Assembly: GCF_024723825.1 (NCBI RefSeq)
Contig: NZ_JANQBQ010000001.1
Coordinates: forward strand, 3,658,001-3,722,000
DNA from: Romboutsia lituseburensis
Lineage (GTDB): Bacteria > Bacillota > Clostridia > Peptostreptococcales > Peptostreptococcaceae
Reading direction: 5' to 3'
DNA length: 64,000 bases
Shown here: one piece after another, positions 1 to 8,742 of the stretch
How positions within the stretch are numbered: position 1 is the stretch's first letter
How the letters are laid out: the number at the start of each line of letters is the position of its first letter
The notes under the pieces: generated by a model
What the model was told of the DNA's origin: nothing
Database searches by the model: none
What the model saw: only the letters and a program-made list of their open reading frames with translations
Translations under genes and position numbers: made by a program

Positions 1-1
1 T

Positions 2-814
2 AACTGTGAAAAATGTTTTGGACTTTGCTGTGTTGCACTATATTTTTCTAAAACAGATGGTTTTCCAAATGATAAAAAAGTAGGTACTCCTTGTATTAAT
101 TTACAATCAGGTTTTACTTGTTCAGAGCATAAAAATCTTAGAAAAAAAGGTTTAAAAGGATGTACTGCATATGATTGTTTTGGAGCAGGGCAAAAAGTAG
201 CACAATTAACATTTAAAGGTAAAGATTGGAGAGAATTTAAAGATTTACAAAATCAGATGTTTGAAGTATTTGTAATTACGAGACAACTTCATGAAATGTT
301 ATGGTATTTAGGTGATGCATTAACATTTGTCTCAAATAAAAATATAAAAGATGAACTAAATAGTAGAATTCAAGAAATAGACCAACTTACAAAACTTGAT
401 GCAAATTCTATAATGAATATAGATATTGAAAAATATAGAACAAAAGTTAACTCTATTTTAAGAATGACAAATGAAATTGTAAAAGATAAGATAGCGCAGT
501 ATAAAATAAATAATTCAAAAGACAAAAAAAATTTAAAGTTAGGATATGATTTCATAGGCACTAATCTTACAGATACTAATTTGATAGGTGCAAATTTTGC
601 AGGTGCATTACTTATAGCATCAAATATGAAAAATACAGATTTAAAAGGGGCAAATCTAATAGGTGCAGACCTAAGAGATGCAGATATTAGAGGATCTAAT
701 CTTGAAGATGCTATATTCCTTACTCAATCTCAAATAAATACAGCAAGAGGTAATTATAAAACGAAATTACCAAAATCGTTAGAAAGACCATCATACTGGG
801 AAATTGAAAAATAA
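2..814 (+). CDS. Pentapeptide-repeat protein with Cys-rich N-terminus (5' partial)
   Basis: The frame is open from base 2, so the gene begins before the window; the first internal Met is at base 257. The visible N-terminal part carries CEKC, CC, PC and a later C..YDCFGAGQ motif, eight cysteines within about 65 residues, which suggests a metal or Fe-S binding module. A helical linker follows, then about eight pentapeptide units of the A(D/N)LxX type (for example GANLIGADLRDADIRGSNLE) that fold as a right-handed beta-helix. The order Cys-rich domain then pentapeptide repeats is, as I recall it, a recurrent clostridial/bacillal architecture of unknown function. No signal peptide can be judged because the start is missing. 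Confidence 0.8.
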   Translation, partial: NCEKCFGLCCVALYFSKTDGFPNDKKVGTPCINLQSGFTCSEHKNLRKKGLKGCTAYDCFGAGQKVAQLTFKGKDWREFKDLQNQMFEVFVITRQLHEMLWYLGDALTFVSNKNIKDELNSRIQEIDQLTKLDANSIMNIDIEKYRTKVNSILRMTNEIVKDKIAQYKINNSKDKKNLKLGYDFIGTNLTDTNLIGANFAGALLIASNMKNTDLKGANLIGADLRDADIRGSNLEDAIFLTQSQINTARGNYKTKLPKSLERPSYWEIEK

Positions 815-1034
815 ATTAAAATATTTTTTATATAATATATCTATTATTACAAGTAAATAAAAGTATAGGATTAGACAACAGAACAATTACCTGGGAAATT
901 AAAATAGGTTTTTAAAATGAAAATGTAGATAAAAACACTTTTAACGTCAGTTTTGATAGGATTTGCTATTAAATTAAACTATTAGAAATAACTACATAAG
1001 GGAAATCTATAAATTAATAAGGAGGGTATATTAT

Positions 1035-1745
1035 ATGAGTAAAGCAGCAAAAAGAGGATATGATATAAATGATAAAAAATTATTTTATGATAAAGAATTA
1101 AAAAAGTTAAAAAAAGCAAAAGAAGAAATAGAGTGGTTATTAAATCGAGATTACAAAATAGATCCTTTAGTAAACTTTGTATCAAATAAATATCAATTTA
1201 CTAATAGACAAAGAGATGCAATAAAAAGGTCTGTAAGCCCTTATGAAAAAAATAATATAAGAAAATCTAAAAGACTTCTTATAAATAAAATAAGTCAAGG
1301 AACTATACATATAGATGGATTTAACTTAATAATAACAATAGAGGTAGCCTTATCTAAAGGAACTTTAATTAGGGGTAGTGATGATAATATTAGAGATTTA
1401 GCTGGTCTTAGAGGTACATATAAAATTATAGACAAAACAGAAGAAGCTATAAATTTGATTGGTATTTTTCTAGAAAAATATAGTTGTAGCTCAGTAAAAT
1501 TTTATTTAGATTCACCAGTTTCTAACTCTAGGAATTTAAAATATAAAATATTAGAGTTAGCTGAAAACTGGAAAATGGATATCGAGGTTGAGTTAGTTAA
1601 TAATGCAGATATTATCTTAGAAAATTTAGATAGAGTCGTTAGTAGTGATGCAGCAATAATAGACAAATGTATAAGTTACTTTAATCTTAGTAAATCTATA
1701 ATAGAAGAATATATAAAAGATGCTAATGTTATAGATTTTAACTAA
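1035..1745 (+). CDS. DUF434 domain-containing protein
   Basis: The 236-residue protein starts at an ATG preceded by AAGGAGGG at good spacing. An N-terminal helical segment contains a V.NKYQFTNRQRDAIKR motif near residues 50-65, followed by the DGFNLIITIEVAL segment near residue 95 and DNIRDLAGLRGTY near residue 118; these resemble the DUF434 pattern (DGxNxLITxE ... DGxxRDxxxxxGxY). The C-terminal half would correspond to the companion DUF5616 region. The biochemical function is unknown. It stands alone, with a strong terminator at 1871-1914. Confidence 0.7.
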   Translation: MSKAAKRGYDINDKKLFYDKELKKLKKAKEEIEWLLNRDYKIDPLVNFVSNKYQFTNRQRDAIKRSVSPYEKNNIRKSKRLLINKISQGTIHIDGFNLIITIEVALSKGTLIRGSDDNIRDLAGLRGTYKIIDKTEEAINLIGIFLEKYSCSSVKFYLDSPVSNSRNLKYKILELAENWKMDIEVELVNNADIILENLDRVVSSDAAIIDKCISYFNLSKSIIEEYIKDANVIDFN

Positions 1746-1870
1746 GTTATCATTTTACAAATATTTACAATAAACTTAAAAATACTTAATATATATTTTA
1801 TGAATTAGAAATTAAAAATTCTAATACTTTATCTTAATAAAATTATAAAAAATATAGAAAATTAATAAAA

Positions 1871-1914
1871 AAATACCTTTAGTTAAAGTTAAATTTAGAT
1901 AAAGGTATTTTTTA
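1871..1914 (+). terminator. Intrinsic terminator of DUF434 gene
   Basis: Arms AAATACCTTTA and TAAAGGTATTT pair perfectly around an 18-base loop and run into a T tract. Confidence 0.8.
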
Positions 1915-1965
1915 TTAATTTGTAGCTTGTTATTAATATTTGTAATTTTTATCAAGTTTATGATA

Positions 1966-2017
1966 TAGTAACATTGCTTATTTAATTGTATACAAAAACG
2001 AATAAGTAATGTTACTA
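1966..2017. promoter_or_regulatory. 17-bp inverted repeat upstream of ketopantoate reductase gene
   Basis: TAGTAACATTGCTTATT at 1966-1982 pairs with the arm at 2001-2017 with one G:T position and an 18-base loop. No T run follows, so it is not a classical terminator. It lies 62 bases before the start of the next gene and could be an operator or a leader hairpin. Confidence 0.5.
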
Positions 2018-2078
2018 TTAAAAATTTAAACTTACTGAGGACATATTTATATTGACTGGAGAGGAGCGTTGGTAAGGA

Positions 2079-3008
2079 ATGAAAATTTCAATTGTTGGAG
2101 CCGGAGCAATGGGTTCACGTTTTGGATATATGTTACATGAAGCAGGAAATGAAGTTATTTTAATTGATGCATGGAACGAACATGTAGAATCTATAAATAA
2201 AAAAGGTTTAATTGTTAATGACAACGGATTAATAAAAAAGGTAAAAATACCAGCTGTTTTACCTGAAATGTCTACAGAAACACCTGATTTAGTTATTTTA
2301 TTCACTAAGTCAATGGGATTAGAGTTTATGTTGGAGTCTATAAGAGGTATTTTAGGAAGAGATACAAAGGTCTTATGTTTATTAAATGGATTAGGACATA
2401 ATGAAACTATTGAAAAATATGTTGATAATAAAAATATTTTTATGGGAGTTACTTTATGGACGGCTTCTTTAAAAGGTCCAGGTCATGTTGAACTTTCTGG
2501 TGGTGGAAATTTAGAAATACAAAACATTGATCCTGAAATGAAAGAATGTGCAAGACAAGTTTGCGACATATTTAATGATGCAGGGCTTAATGCCATATAT
2601 AGCGAAAATGTATTATTATCAATATGGCGAAAAGCATGTGTAAATGGAGCTATAAATAGTAGCTGTACTATTTTAGACTGTAATATAAAACAGTTTGGTA
2701 AACTAAAACAAGCCCCTAGAATAATTAGAAGTATAATAAAAGAATTTAGTGATGTCGCTAATGAATTTGGCGTAAAGTTGGATGTTGAGGAAGTAGCAAG
2801 ATTAGTAGAAAGTACTTATGATCCAAGTAAAGCTGGTGAGCATTATCCTTCAATGCACCAAGATTTAATTCAAAATGGACGTTATACAGAGATTGATTAT
2901 ATAAATGGATATATATCTAAAAAGGGTAAAGAGTTTAATATAGATACTTTATATAATGATTTAATTACTAATCTTATTCATGGAAAAGAAGAGTTAATTA
3001 TTAGTTAA
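2079..3008 (+). CDS. panE: 2-dehydropantoate 2-reductase family protein
   Basis: This 309-residue NADPH-dependent reductase begins with the Rossmann motif GAGAMGSR at residues 7-14, the classic ApbA/PanE start. The middle carries LCLLNGLGHNE and the VTLWTASLKGPGHVE segment, and the C-terminal helical domain contains the WRKACVNGAINSSC stretch (catalytic Lys and Asn of KPR enzymes) and the HYPSMHQDLIQNGRYTEIDY motif near residue 255. Length and domain order are normal. Known KPRs reduce 2-dehydropantoate to pantoate for CoA synthesis, but paralogues act on other 2-oxoacids and no pantothenate genes adjoin, so the substrate is inferred. The start is fixed by GGAGAGGAG and AAGGA just upstream. 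Confidence 0.85.
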   Translation: MKISIVGAGAMGSRFGYMLHEAGNEVILIDAWNEHVESINKKGLIVNDNGLIKKVKIPAVLPEMSTETPDLVILFTKSMGLEFMLESIRGILGRDTKVLCLLNGLGHNETIEKYVDNKNIFMGVTLWTASLKGPGHVELSGGGNLEIQNIDPEMKECARQVCDIFNDAGLNAIYSENVLLSIWRKACVNGAINSSCTILDCNIKQFGKLKQAPRIIRSIIKEFSDVANEFGVKLDVEEVARLVESTYDPSKAGEHYPSMHQDLIQNGRYTEIDYINGYISKKGKEFNIDTLYNDLITNLIHGKEELIIS

Positions 3009-3030
3009 AAAATTAAAATAAATAATAATA

Positions 3031-3066
3031 AAAAGCTATTGGATATTTTCCAATAGCTTTTTTAGA
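3031..3066 (+). terminator. Intrinsic terminator after panE
   Basis: AAAAGCTATTGG and CCAATAGCTTTT arms with a six-base loop are followed by a T run. Confidence 0.85.
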
Positions 3067-3418
3067 AGTAATAAACTAATAGAAAATAAATACATATAAA
3101 ACATAACGCTAAGTATTATCTTATAACGCTGTCTTATATATTTACTATTATATTATTATTAAAATATAAAATCAATAAAAAATAATAAAAAACAATAAAA
3201 AATATATACAAATAATAAAAAATAATAAAAAATTAAGCTTAATAGGTATATAAAACATATTATATGATATTATTTAATAATGTTAATAATAATAAAATAT
3301 TGCTGAAATTTAGGTTTAGATTAATTTATTTATAAAAATTTTAAACAACTTATAAAAAACTTTACAATTTAATTTATGAAATATAGATAATGATAAATCT
3401 AAATATAAGGAGGGTATT
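3067..3418. other. AT-rich gene-free leader upstream of DeoR gene
   Basis: This stretch is nearly pure A/T. It contains ATAACGCT twice, at 3103-3110 and 3123-3130 (20-base spacing), which could be regulator half-sites, and a run of AATAATAAAAAAT-like repeats at about 3175-3235. No credible coding frame was seen. Confidence 0.5.
3175..3235. repeat. Low-complexity AATAAAAAAT repeats
   Basis: Five or six degenerate copies of an A-rich decamer (AATAATAAAA and variants) lie head to tail; probably slipped-strand low-complexity DNA or an UP-element-like curved tract. Confidence 0.5.
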
Positions 3419-4189
3419 ATGTTTGTTGAAGAAAGGCATGATAAGATAATCTCAAAGTTAAATCAAAATGGAAAGGTAAAAGTTAAAGAATTGAGTGAAG
3501 AATTTAATGTAACGGAGGATTGCATTAGAAAAGATTTAACAGCGCTTGAGAAACGAGGGCTTTTAAAGCGTACATATGGTGGTGCTGTTTTTCTTAGAAC
3601 AAATGTTCATAATGTTCATTTAGATTCTAGAAAAAGCGTATATTTAGAAGAAAAGAAAAAAATAGCACAAAAAGCAGTATCATTAATAAAAGAGGATGAT
3701 ACTATTTTCTTAGGTTTATCTACTATAAATATTGAATTAGCAAAAATAATATTAGAGAAGGATTTACCTGTAACAGTAGTTACAAATATGATAGAAATTA
3801 TGCAGTTATTTGCAACTGATTGTAATATAAAGCTAATATTTATAGGTGGAACGTTTAATAAACATAAGGATGGATTCTTAGGCGCATTTTCTATAGATTT
3901 AATAAGTAGATTTAAATTTGATATTTCTTTTTTAGGAGTAGCAGGTATTGATGTATATGATAATAGTGTATCTACATGTGAGGTAGAAGATGGTATCACA
4001 AAACAAGCTATACTAAAAGCAAGCAAGAGTTGTTATATTCTAAGTGAAATCAATAAATTTAATAGAGACGGGAATTATACATTTGCAGGGTTGGGCGATT
4101 TGACAGGATTAATTACAAGTGAAATATTTGATATAAATATATTAGAAAAGTTAAGAGAGTGTGATTTAGAACTAATTATTTCTAAATAA
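3419..4189 (+). CDS. DeoR/GlpR family transcriptional regulator
   Basis: The 256-residue protein has the DeoR N-terminal winged helix (ERHDKIISKLNQNGKVKVKE, residues 5-24, then the recognition helix TEDCIRKDLTALEKRGLLKR and the YGGAV signature). The C-terminal DeoRC sugar-phosphate sensing domain spans about residues 75-230, with IGGTFNKHKDGFLG and CEVEDGITKQAI. Such repressors usually bind phosphorylated sugars and control an adjacent catabolic operon, but the next gene is an unknown protein, so the target is not evident. AAGGAGGG precedes the start. The recognition helix reads TEDCIRKDL where most relatives have S..T(I/V)RRDL. Confidence 0.85.
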   Translation: MFVEERHDKIISKLNQNGKVKVKELSEEFNVTEDCIRKDLTALEKRGLLKRTYGGAVFLRTNVHNVHLDSRKSVYLEEKKKIAQKAVSLIKEDDTIFLGLSTINIELAKIILEKDLPVTVVTNMIEIMQLFATDCNIKLIFIGGTFNKHKDGFLGAFSIDLISRFKFDISFLGVAGIDVYDNSVSTCEVEDGITKQAILKASKSCYILSEINKFNRDGNYTFAGLGDLTGLITSEIFDINILEKLRECDLELIISK

Positions 4190-4280
4190 AAATAGATTAG
4201 ATAATTATGAAAAGATATTAACTACATCCTAATAAATATCATACATATATTATTAAGACATATTTTTAGGGAGAAAAGCT

Positions 4281-4994
4281 ATGAATGATAAAAGTAAGCA
4301 GACTGTAGTTGATACTAAAGAAGCAAATGTAACAGGTGAACACTCTAATGATAAAGTAATATTATTAGGAGCGTATCCATATGAAGATAGTAATTACTTA
4401 GATAATGTTGAGTTAGTATTAAATAGAGAAAATTCTGAGCCAATTAGCATTAAATTTCCCTATAGTGGATATAATATACAACTTTTTACAGCGGATTTTA
4501 CAGGAGATAAGAAATCTGAGATTATGGTAAGAGGAGGATATGGAGGTAGTGGAGGTTTTGAAATAGGGGTTATTTATACGTATGAAAATGGAACATTAGT
4601 AGATATATTTAATCACGAGAATTTTAATAATAGCAATCCTTGTACATCGAAGTTTAAAGATAATTATAAGGTTTCTGTTAACTGTGGGAAAAGTAAATAT
4701 TTAATAGATATATCCAAGAGACCTAAAGATTATCTAGATTCTATATACACTCCTAATAAAACTGTAAATACGTCAATAAATCCTTATGTAGACGCTCCAA
4801 TAGGAATATATCCAATAAAAGAAATTTATAACTCATATTATGAGCTTTTGATAGAACAAAGAATAGTTGGAACTGTAAATTTTGATACTATAGGAGTAAT
4901 TCAAACTGTAATAGATATATTAAATTCCAAGCTAAATATATTAAGCAAAGGTGTTTTTCTATCAAGCTATGATGAAAGAAAGAAATATAAATAA
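4281..4994 (+). CDS. Hypothetical protein with VCBS/FG-GAP-like segment
   Basis: A 237-residue protein of uncertain role. Residues about 70-95 read FTADFTGDKKSEIMVRGGYG, a pattern like the D.tGDgk.Eiiv blades of VCBS/FG-GAP beta-propeller repeats, and are followed by GGFEIGVIYTYENG. Relatives with this layout are generally exported, but no signal peptide is visible here: the protein begins with a charged Asn/Lys-rich segment and a stop codon lies 27 bases upstream in frame. Either it is cytoplasmic or the original N-terminus has been lost. The AGGGAG ribosome site supports the start. Confidence 0.55.
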   Translation: MNDKSKQTVVDTKEANVTGEHSNDKVILLGAYPYEDSNYLDNVELVLNRENSEPISIKFPYSGYNIQLFTADFTGDKKSEIMVRGGYGGSGGFEIGVIYTYENGTLVDIFNHENFNNSNPCTSKFKDNYKVSVNCGKSKYLIDISKRPKDYLDSIYTPNKTVNTSINPYVDAPIGIYPIKEIYNSYYELLIEQRIVGTVNFDTIGVIQTVIDILNSKLNILSKGVFLSSYDERKKYK

Positions 4995-5032
4995 ATATTT
5001 AAACAAAAGTATTTTTATATATTGTAATACAC

Positions 5033-5067
5033 CAAAAAGGATGCCTTTATTTAAGCATCCTTTTTGC
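5033..5067 (+). terminator. Intrinsic terminator
   Basis: AAAAAGGATGC and GCATCCTTTTT arms around an eight-base loop. Confidence 0.85.
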
Positions 5068-5208
5068 ATGAATTAATAGAGATAAAAGTTTACAGAGAGA
5101 ATTTATTTGATTAAGTTTATAGGTAAAAACATAGAAGATTTTTATATTTAAGTTATAAACTATGTTATTATAAAAATGAAAAATAATGTATGATTTATGG
5201 AGGGGATT

Positions 5209-5904
5209 ATGAATAAAGAACACATTTTAATAATAGAAGATGATGTTGATATAAATAATCTGCTAGCAAAAACTTTGAAAAAACATGAGTATAAAGTAAC
5301 GCAGGCTTTTTCAGGAAGTGAAGCAGGTTTACAATTATCTATATCAGAATTTGATATAATTTTACTTGATTTAATGTTACCTGGAATAACAGGAGAGGAA
5401 TTAATAGCTAATATAAGAAAACAAAAAGAAATCCCAATAATTGTGATATCAGCAAAAACATCTCTTGAAGATAAAATTAAAGTTTTAAATATAGGGGCAG
5501 ATGATTATGTTACAAAGCCATTTGAATCTGAAGAAATTTTAGCAAGGGTGAATTCTCATATAAGAAGATATAAAAAATTTGGAGATAAGCAAAAAGAAAA
5601 CAAAGTACATAAATTTAAAAGCTTATTATTATATGAAGATGCAAGACAAGTTAAAGTTAATGGGCGAGAGATATATTTAACGGGACATGAATTTGACATA
5701 TTGTGTATTTTACTTAAAAATCCAAATAAAGTATATTCAAGGGAATCGTTATATGAACAGGTATGGAAAAATGGATATTATGGAGAAGATAATTCTGTAA
5801 ATGTACACATAAGTAATATTAGAAAGAAAATTAAAAATATCGAAAAAGATGAAGAATATATAAAAACAGTTTGGGGAATTGGATTTAAATTAAACAATAA
5901 ATAA
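5209..5904 (+). CDS. OmpR-family response regulator of ABC module 1
   Basis: A two-domain regulator. The receiver domain has the acidic pair E10-D11-D12, the phospho-acceptor D54 in LLDLMLPG, and the TKPF lysine near residue 103; the C-terminal winged helix contains LTGHEFDILCILLKNP and SVNVHISNIRKKI. The first in-frame ATG (5197) overlaps the GGAGGGG ribosome site, so the ATG at 5209 is taken as the start. It is followed by an ABC transporter and histidine kinase, the BcrR/VraR-like arrangement for sensing and exporting cell-envelope-active peptides. The 11-bp repeats at 5909-5941 are its likely target. Confidence 0.88.
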   Translation: MNKEHILIIEDDVDINNLLAKTLKKHEYKVTQAFSGSEAGLQLSISEFDIILLDLMLPGITGEELIANIRKQKEIPIIVISAKTSLEDKIKVLNIGADDYVTKPFESEEILARVNSHIRRYKKFGDKQKENKVHKFKSLLLYEDARQVKVNGREIYLTGHEFDILCILLKNPNKVYSRESLYEQVWKNGYYGEDNSVNVHISNIRKKIKNIEKDEEYIKTVWGIGFKLNNK

Positions 5905-5908
5905 AAAT

Positions 5909-5941
5909 CTTTAAACTTTCTTTAAACTTTCTTAAATCTTT
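5909..5941. promoter_or_regulatory. Three tandem 11-bp repeats, probable response-regulator site
   Basis: CTTTAAACTTT occurs exactly twice (5909-5919 and 5920-5930) and a third time as CTTAAATCTTT (5931-5941). One repeat per helical turn is the usual layout of OmpR/PhoB-type binding sites. The array ends 16 bases before a TATAAT at 5958, covering the -35 region. Confidence 0.7.
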
Positions 5942-5957
5942 ATTAAAAATTTTTAAA

Positions 5958-5963
5958 TATAAT
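5958..5963 (+). promoter_or_regulatory. -10 element of ABC module 1 promoter
   Basis: TATAAT lies 50 bases before the ATPase start. There is no good -35 hexamer at 17-bp spacing; the repeat array occupies that place, as in activator-dependent promoters. Confidence 0.6.
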
Positions 5964-6012
5964 TGTTATTGTAAGTTTTATTAATAACAAAAAAATAAGA
6001 AGGGAGATTAAA

Positions 6013-6933
6013 ATGAAGGAAGTTATAAAGACATATAAGTTATCAAAATCATATAAAAACTGTGATGCCTTAGTAGATGTAGGCATCACTGTAAATCAAG
6101 GTGATATATATGGTTTAGTAGGAAATAATGGTGCAGGTAAAACCACATTACTTAAAATATTGACTGGTCAGTCTCAACTAAGTAACGGAAGTTTTGAATT
6201 ATTTTCTAAATCATCAGAAAAAGATTTAAGTTTTGTTAGAAAAAGAACAGGTGCAATTATAGAAACACCAAGTTTTTACCCAAAACTTACAGTTTTTAAG
6301 AACATGGAGTATTATCGCTTGCAAAGAGGTATTCCAAGTAAAGAGAAAATCGATAAAGTACTTAAAGAAGTAGGATTATATGATGCAAAGAAGAAAAGAT
6401 TTGAAGATTTATCTTTAGGGATGAAGCAAAGATTAGGACTAGCACTTGCAATGATGAATGAGCCAGATTTATTAATACTTGATGAGCCTATTAATGGATT
6501 AGATCCATCAGGAATTATTGATATTAGAAATTTATTATTGAAATTAAATAAAGAAAAAAACATTACCATTTTAATTTCAAGTCATATATTAACTGAACTA
6601 GCAAATATTGCAACTTGTTATGGTTTTTTAAATAAAGGTAGATTAGTGGAGGAGCTATCAGCTAAAGAGCTTGAGAAAAAATGTCAAAGTTTTTTAGAAG
6701 TAAAAGCAACTGATGCTAATAAATTATCTGCACTTTTAGAACAAAAATTAGGGTATAAAGAGCTTAAAGTTTTAGCAGATAATATAATACAGGTATTTGA
6801 TATTAATAGATCACCTGAGGAAATAAGCGAACTTACAATTTCTAATAAAATAGGTTTACTTGCATTAGATGAAAAAAGTATAAACCTTGAAAATTATTAT
6901 ATGTCTTTGATTGGGGTGGTTGAAAATGCTTAA
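6013..6933 (+). CDS. ABC transporter ATP-binding protein (BcrA/lantibiotic-type)
   Basis: A 306-residue ATPase with Walker A GNNGAGKTT (about residue 38), Q-loop/IETPSFYP segment, signature LSLGMKQRLGLA and Walker B LLILDEPINGLDPSG, followed by the H-loop SSHIL. The IIETPSFYP segment and the roughly 90-residue C-terminal extension are typical of the BcrA/DrrA class that exports lantibiotics, bacitracin and similar compounds. It overlaps the permease gene by eight bases, so the two are translationally coupled. Confidence 0.88.
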   Translation: MKEVIKTYKLSKSYKNCDALVDVGITVNQGDIYGLVGNNGAGKTTLLKILTGQSQLSNGSFELFSKSSEKDLSFVRKRTGAIIETPSFYPKLTVFKNMEYYRLQRGIPSKEKIDKVLKEVGLYDAKKKRFEDLSLGMKQRLGLALAMMNEPDLLILDEPINGLDPSGIIDIRNLLLKLNKEKNITILISSHILTELANIATCYGFLNKGRLVEELSAKELEKKCQSFLEVKATDANKLSALLEQKLGYKELKVLADNIIQVFDINRSPEEISELTISNKIGLLALDEKSINLENYYMSLIGVVENA

Positions 6934-7705
6934 TTATATAAAAAGTGAATTTTATAGAAATATAAACTCAAAAGGTAATTATATATTTTTATTTGGATTT
7001 ATGGCATTTGCATGCTTTTTAAATATAGTTTTAGGTACATTTGGAAATAATGATGCTAGTTTTAGATATGCAAATACAGCTTTTTCATTCAGTAGTTTCT
7101 ATGCATCTATGACTCCTATAATGATAATATGTTTATTATTTGTTTCATTAATGTGCAGTCAAGAGTTTAAACATAATACGCTTAAAAATTCTATTTCTTA
7201 TGGAATTTCAAGAAGCCAAATATACTTTAGTAAATTTTTAGTGGAAATTGTTATAGGCACAATAAATTTAGTATTAATTAGTGCGTCATATATTATAAGT
7301 GCATATATTATGCTTGAAGATAGTGGTATTTTACATTTTAATTACTTAATTAGAGCTATAGTAGCATGTATTCCGTTATTTTTAGTTGGTGTTATTTTGG
7401 CACATTGTCTATATTTTATATTGGAAAATGAAATATCAGTATGGACTACTTGGATAATAATAATGATGGTAGTACCTAAAATTTTATCAATGCTAGGAAG
7501 AAAAATCGTAGCTTTTGATAAAATAGCTAGTTGTATGCCAATTAATATTATGAGTACGTATACTTATCATAAAGGAAGTGTAAGTGTATTTATGAGTTGG
7601 AACAATCAAGATGTATTTATAAAATGCTTTATAGTAGGTATTATAGGAACTATAATATTTTATACACTAGGACTTGTATTATTTAAAAAGAGGGAGATTA
7701 AATAG
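6926..7705 (+). CDS. ABC transporter permease (lantibiotic immunity/BcrB-type)
   Basis: A 259-residue membrane protein with about six hydrophobic segments, starting at the ATG overlapping the ATPase stop (ATGCTTAA) after a GGGGTGG site. The segment SQEFKHNTLKNSISYGISRS between helices 2 and 3 matches the conserved cytoplasmic loop of ABC-2 type permeases (EfxxgTxxxxlsxgxsR). It should pair with the preceding ATPase in exporting an envelope-active peptide or lipid. A TTG 15 bases upstream is a less likely start. Confidence 0.82.
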   Translation: MLNYIKSEFYRNINSKGNYIFLFGFMAFACFLNIVLGTFGNNDASFRYANTAFSFSSFYASMTPIMIICLLFVSLMCSQEFKHNTLKNSISYGISRSQIYFSKFLVEIVIGTINLVLISASYIISAYIMLEDSGILHFNYLIRAIVACIPLFLVGVILAHCLYFILENEISVWTTWIIIMMVVPKILSMLGRKIVAFDKIASCMPINIMSTYTYHKGSVSVFMSWNNQDVFIKCFIVGIIGTIIFYTLGLVLFKKREIK

Positions 7706-7726
7706 ATTAAAAGGAGTGTGCAGACA

Positions 7727-8635
7727 ATGGAATGGATTTTAATTATTTTGTTAATACCAAGCGTGTATTTTTCTGCACGCTTTTTCTTGCTTTCTAAAAA
7801 TATTAATGATGCAACAAAAAATCTTAATGAGATTTGTGCAAATATAGAAAGTAATCGTAAGATGATATTCAAGCATCCAGATAAAAATTTTGAGAGATTA
7901 TTAAGTGAAATAAATAAATATTTAGAAAAAGCTCAACTTGAGAAAATTAAATTTATAAGAAGAGAAGAAGAAATAAAAAAAGAAATAGAAAATATATCTC
8001 ATGACTTAAGAACACCATTAACATCCATTAGAGGTTATCTAGAGCTTATGAATGATGAAAATGCTTCTGAAGAGGAAAAGAAAGCCTATATTTCGGTAGT
8101 AGAAAGAAGAGCTAAGGGCTTACAAAATTTAATCCAAGTTTTTTACGATTTATCTAGATTAGAAAATAATGAATATAATCTTGATTTAGAAATTATAGAT
8201 ATCAATATGATTCTTAGAGAGCAGGTACTGGTATATTATAATGATTTTGAATCTAAAGGTGTTCATGTTGATATAAGTTTAGAACAAAAACCTATATATA
8301 TTAAATTGGATAAAAATGCTATAGAAAGAGTATTTGCTAATTTAATTCAAAATGCTATTAAGTATGGTAAGAGTAGATTTAAAATATCTTTAGAAATAGT
8401 AGGAAAAGAAGTTATTTTAGTTTTTGCTAATGATACAGATAATTTACAGAATGAAGACGGTAAGTTTTTGTTTGATAGATTTTATATGAAAAATGTTTCA
8501 AGAAGCAATCAAAGCTCAGGTCTTGGACTTACTATAACAAAACTTTTAGTTGAATTAATGAACGGTGAAATTAAACTAGATATAGATAAAGGCTGGATAG
8601 AATTTAAAATTAAATTTAAATTAGAGGATATATAG
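7727..8635 (+). CDS. Sensor histidine kinase of ABC module 1
   Basis: A compact 302-residue kinase with one clear N-terminal membrane segment (residues about 1-22) and no extracellular sensor domain. The dimerisation helix contains the phospho-acceptor motif ISHDLRTPLTSIRGYL, and the ATPase domain has NLIQNAIKYG (N box), DRFYM and SSGLGLTITK (G box). A kinase without a large external domain next to an ABC-2 exporter usually senses through the transporter. The ATG at 7727, ten bases after AAGGAG, is preferred to the GTG at 7718, which lies almost on top of the ribosome site. Confidence 0.85.
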   Translation: MEWILIILLIPSVYFSARFFLLSKNINDATKNLNEICANIESNRKMIFKHPDKNFERLLSEINKYLEKAQLEKIKFIRREEEIKKEIENISHDLRTPLTSIRGYLELMNDENASEEEKKAYISVVERRAKGLQNLIQVFYDLSRLENNEYNLDLEIIDINMILREQVLVYYNDFESKGVHVDISLEQKPIYIKLDKNAIERVFANLIQNAIKYGKSRFKISLEIVGKEVILVFANDTDNLQNEDGKFLFDRFYMKNVSRSNQSSGLGLTITKLLVELMNGEIKLDIDKGWIEFKIKFKLEDI

Positions 8636-8655
8636 AAAATTATATTACCTATAAT

Positions 8656-8695
8656 AAAAAACACTTTAATAAATAATTAATTAAAGTGTTTTTTA
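8656..8695 (+). terminator. Terminator of ABC module 1
   Basis: AAAACACTTTAAT and ATTAAAGTGTTTT arms with a nine-base loop and T run. Confidence 0.85.
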
Positions 8696-8712
8696 TTGAA
8701 AAATTTATATCC

Positions 8713-8742
8713 CTATTAGTTGTATATTTAACAACTAATAAG
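8713..8742. promoter_or_regulatory. Inverted repeat resembling the cooS-LysR intergenic dyad
   Basis: CTATTAGTTGT, seven bases, then ACAACTAATA form a dyad. The left arm and the ACAAC half recur at 9907-9931 between the LysR and cooS genes. Both have the T-N11-A geometry of LysR-type sites. Confidence 0.4.

Larger units (their letters stand above)
1746..2078. other. Gene-free stretch between DUF434 gene and ketopantoate reductase
   Basis: Holds the terminator of the upstream gene (1871-1914) and a long imperfect dyad (1966-2017), listed separately. No start codon with a ribosome binding site opens a frame of useful length here. Confidence 0.6.

Noticed and set aside
3175-3235. CRISPR-like or tandem repeat array
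   Set aside because: Units are short, degenerate and pure A/T with no spacers of constant length; low-complexity DNA.
5197-5208. Earlier ATG for the response regulator
   Set aside because: It overlaps the GGAGGGG ribosome site that serves the ATG at 5209, and adds residues not found in the family.
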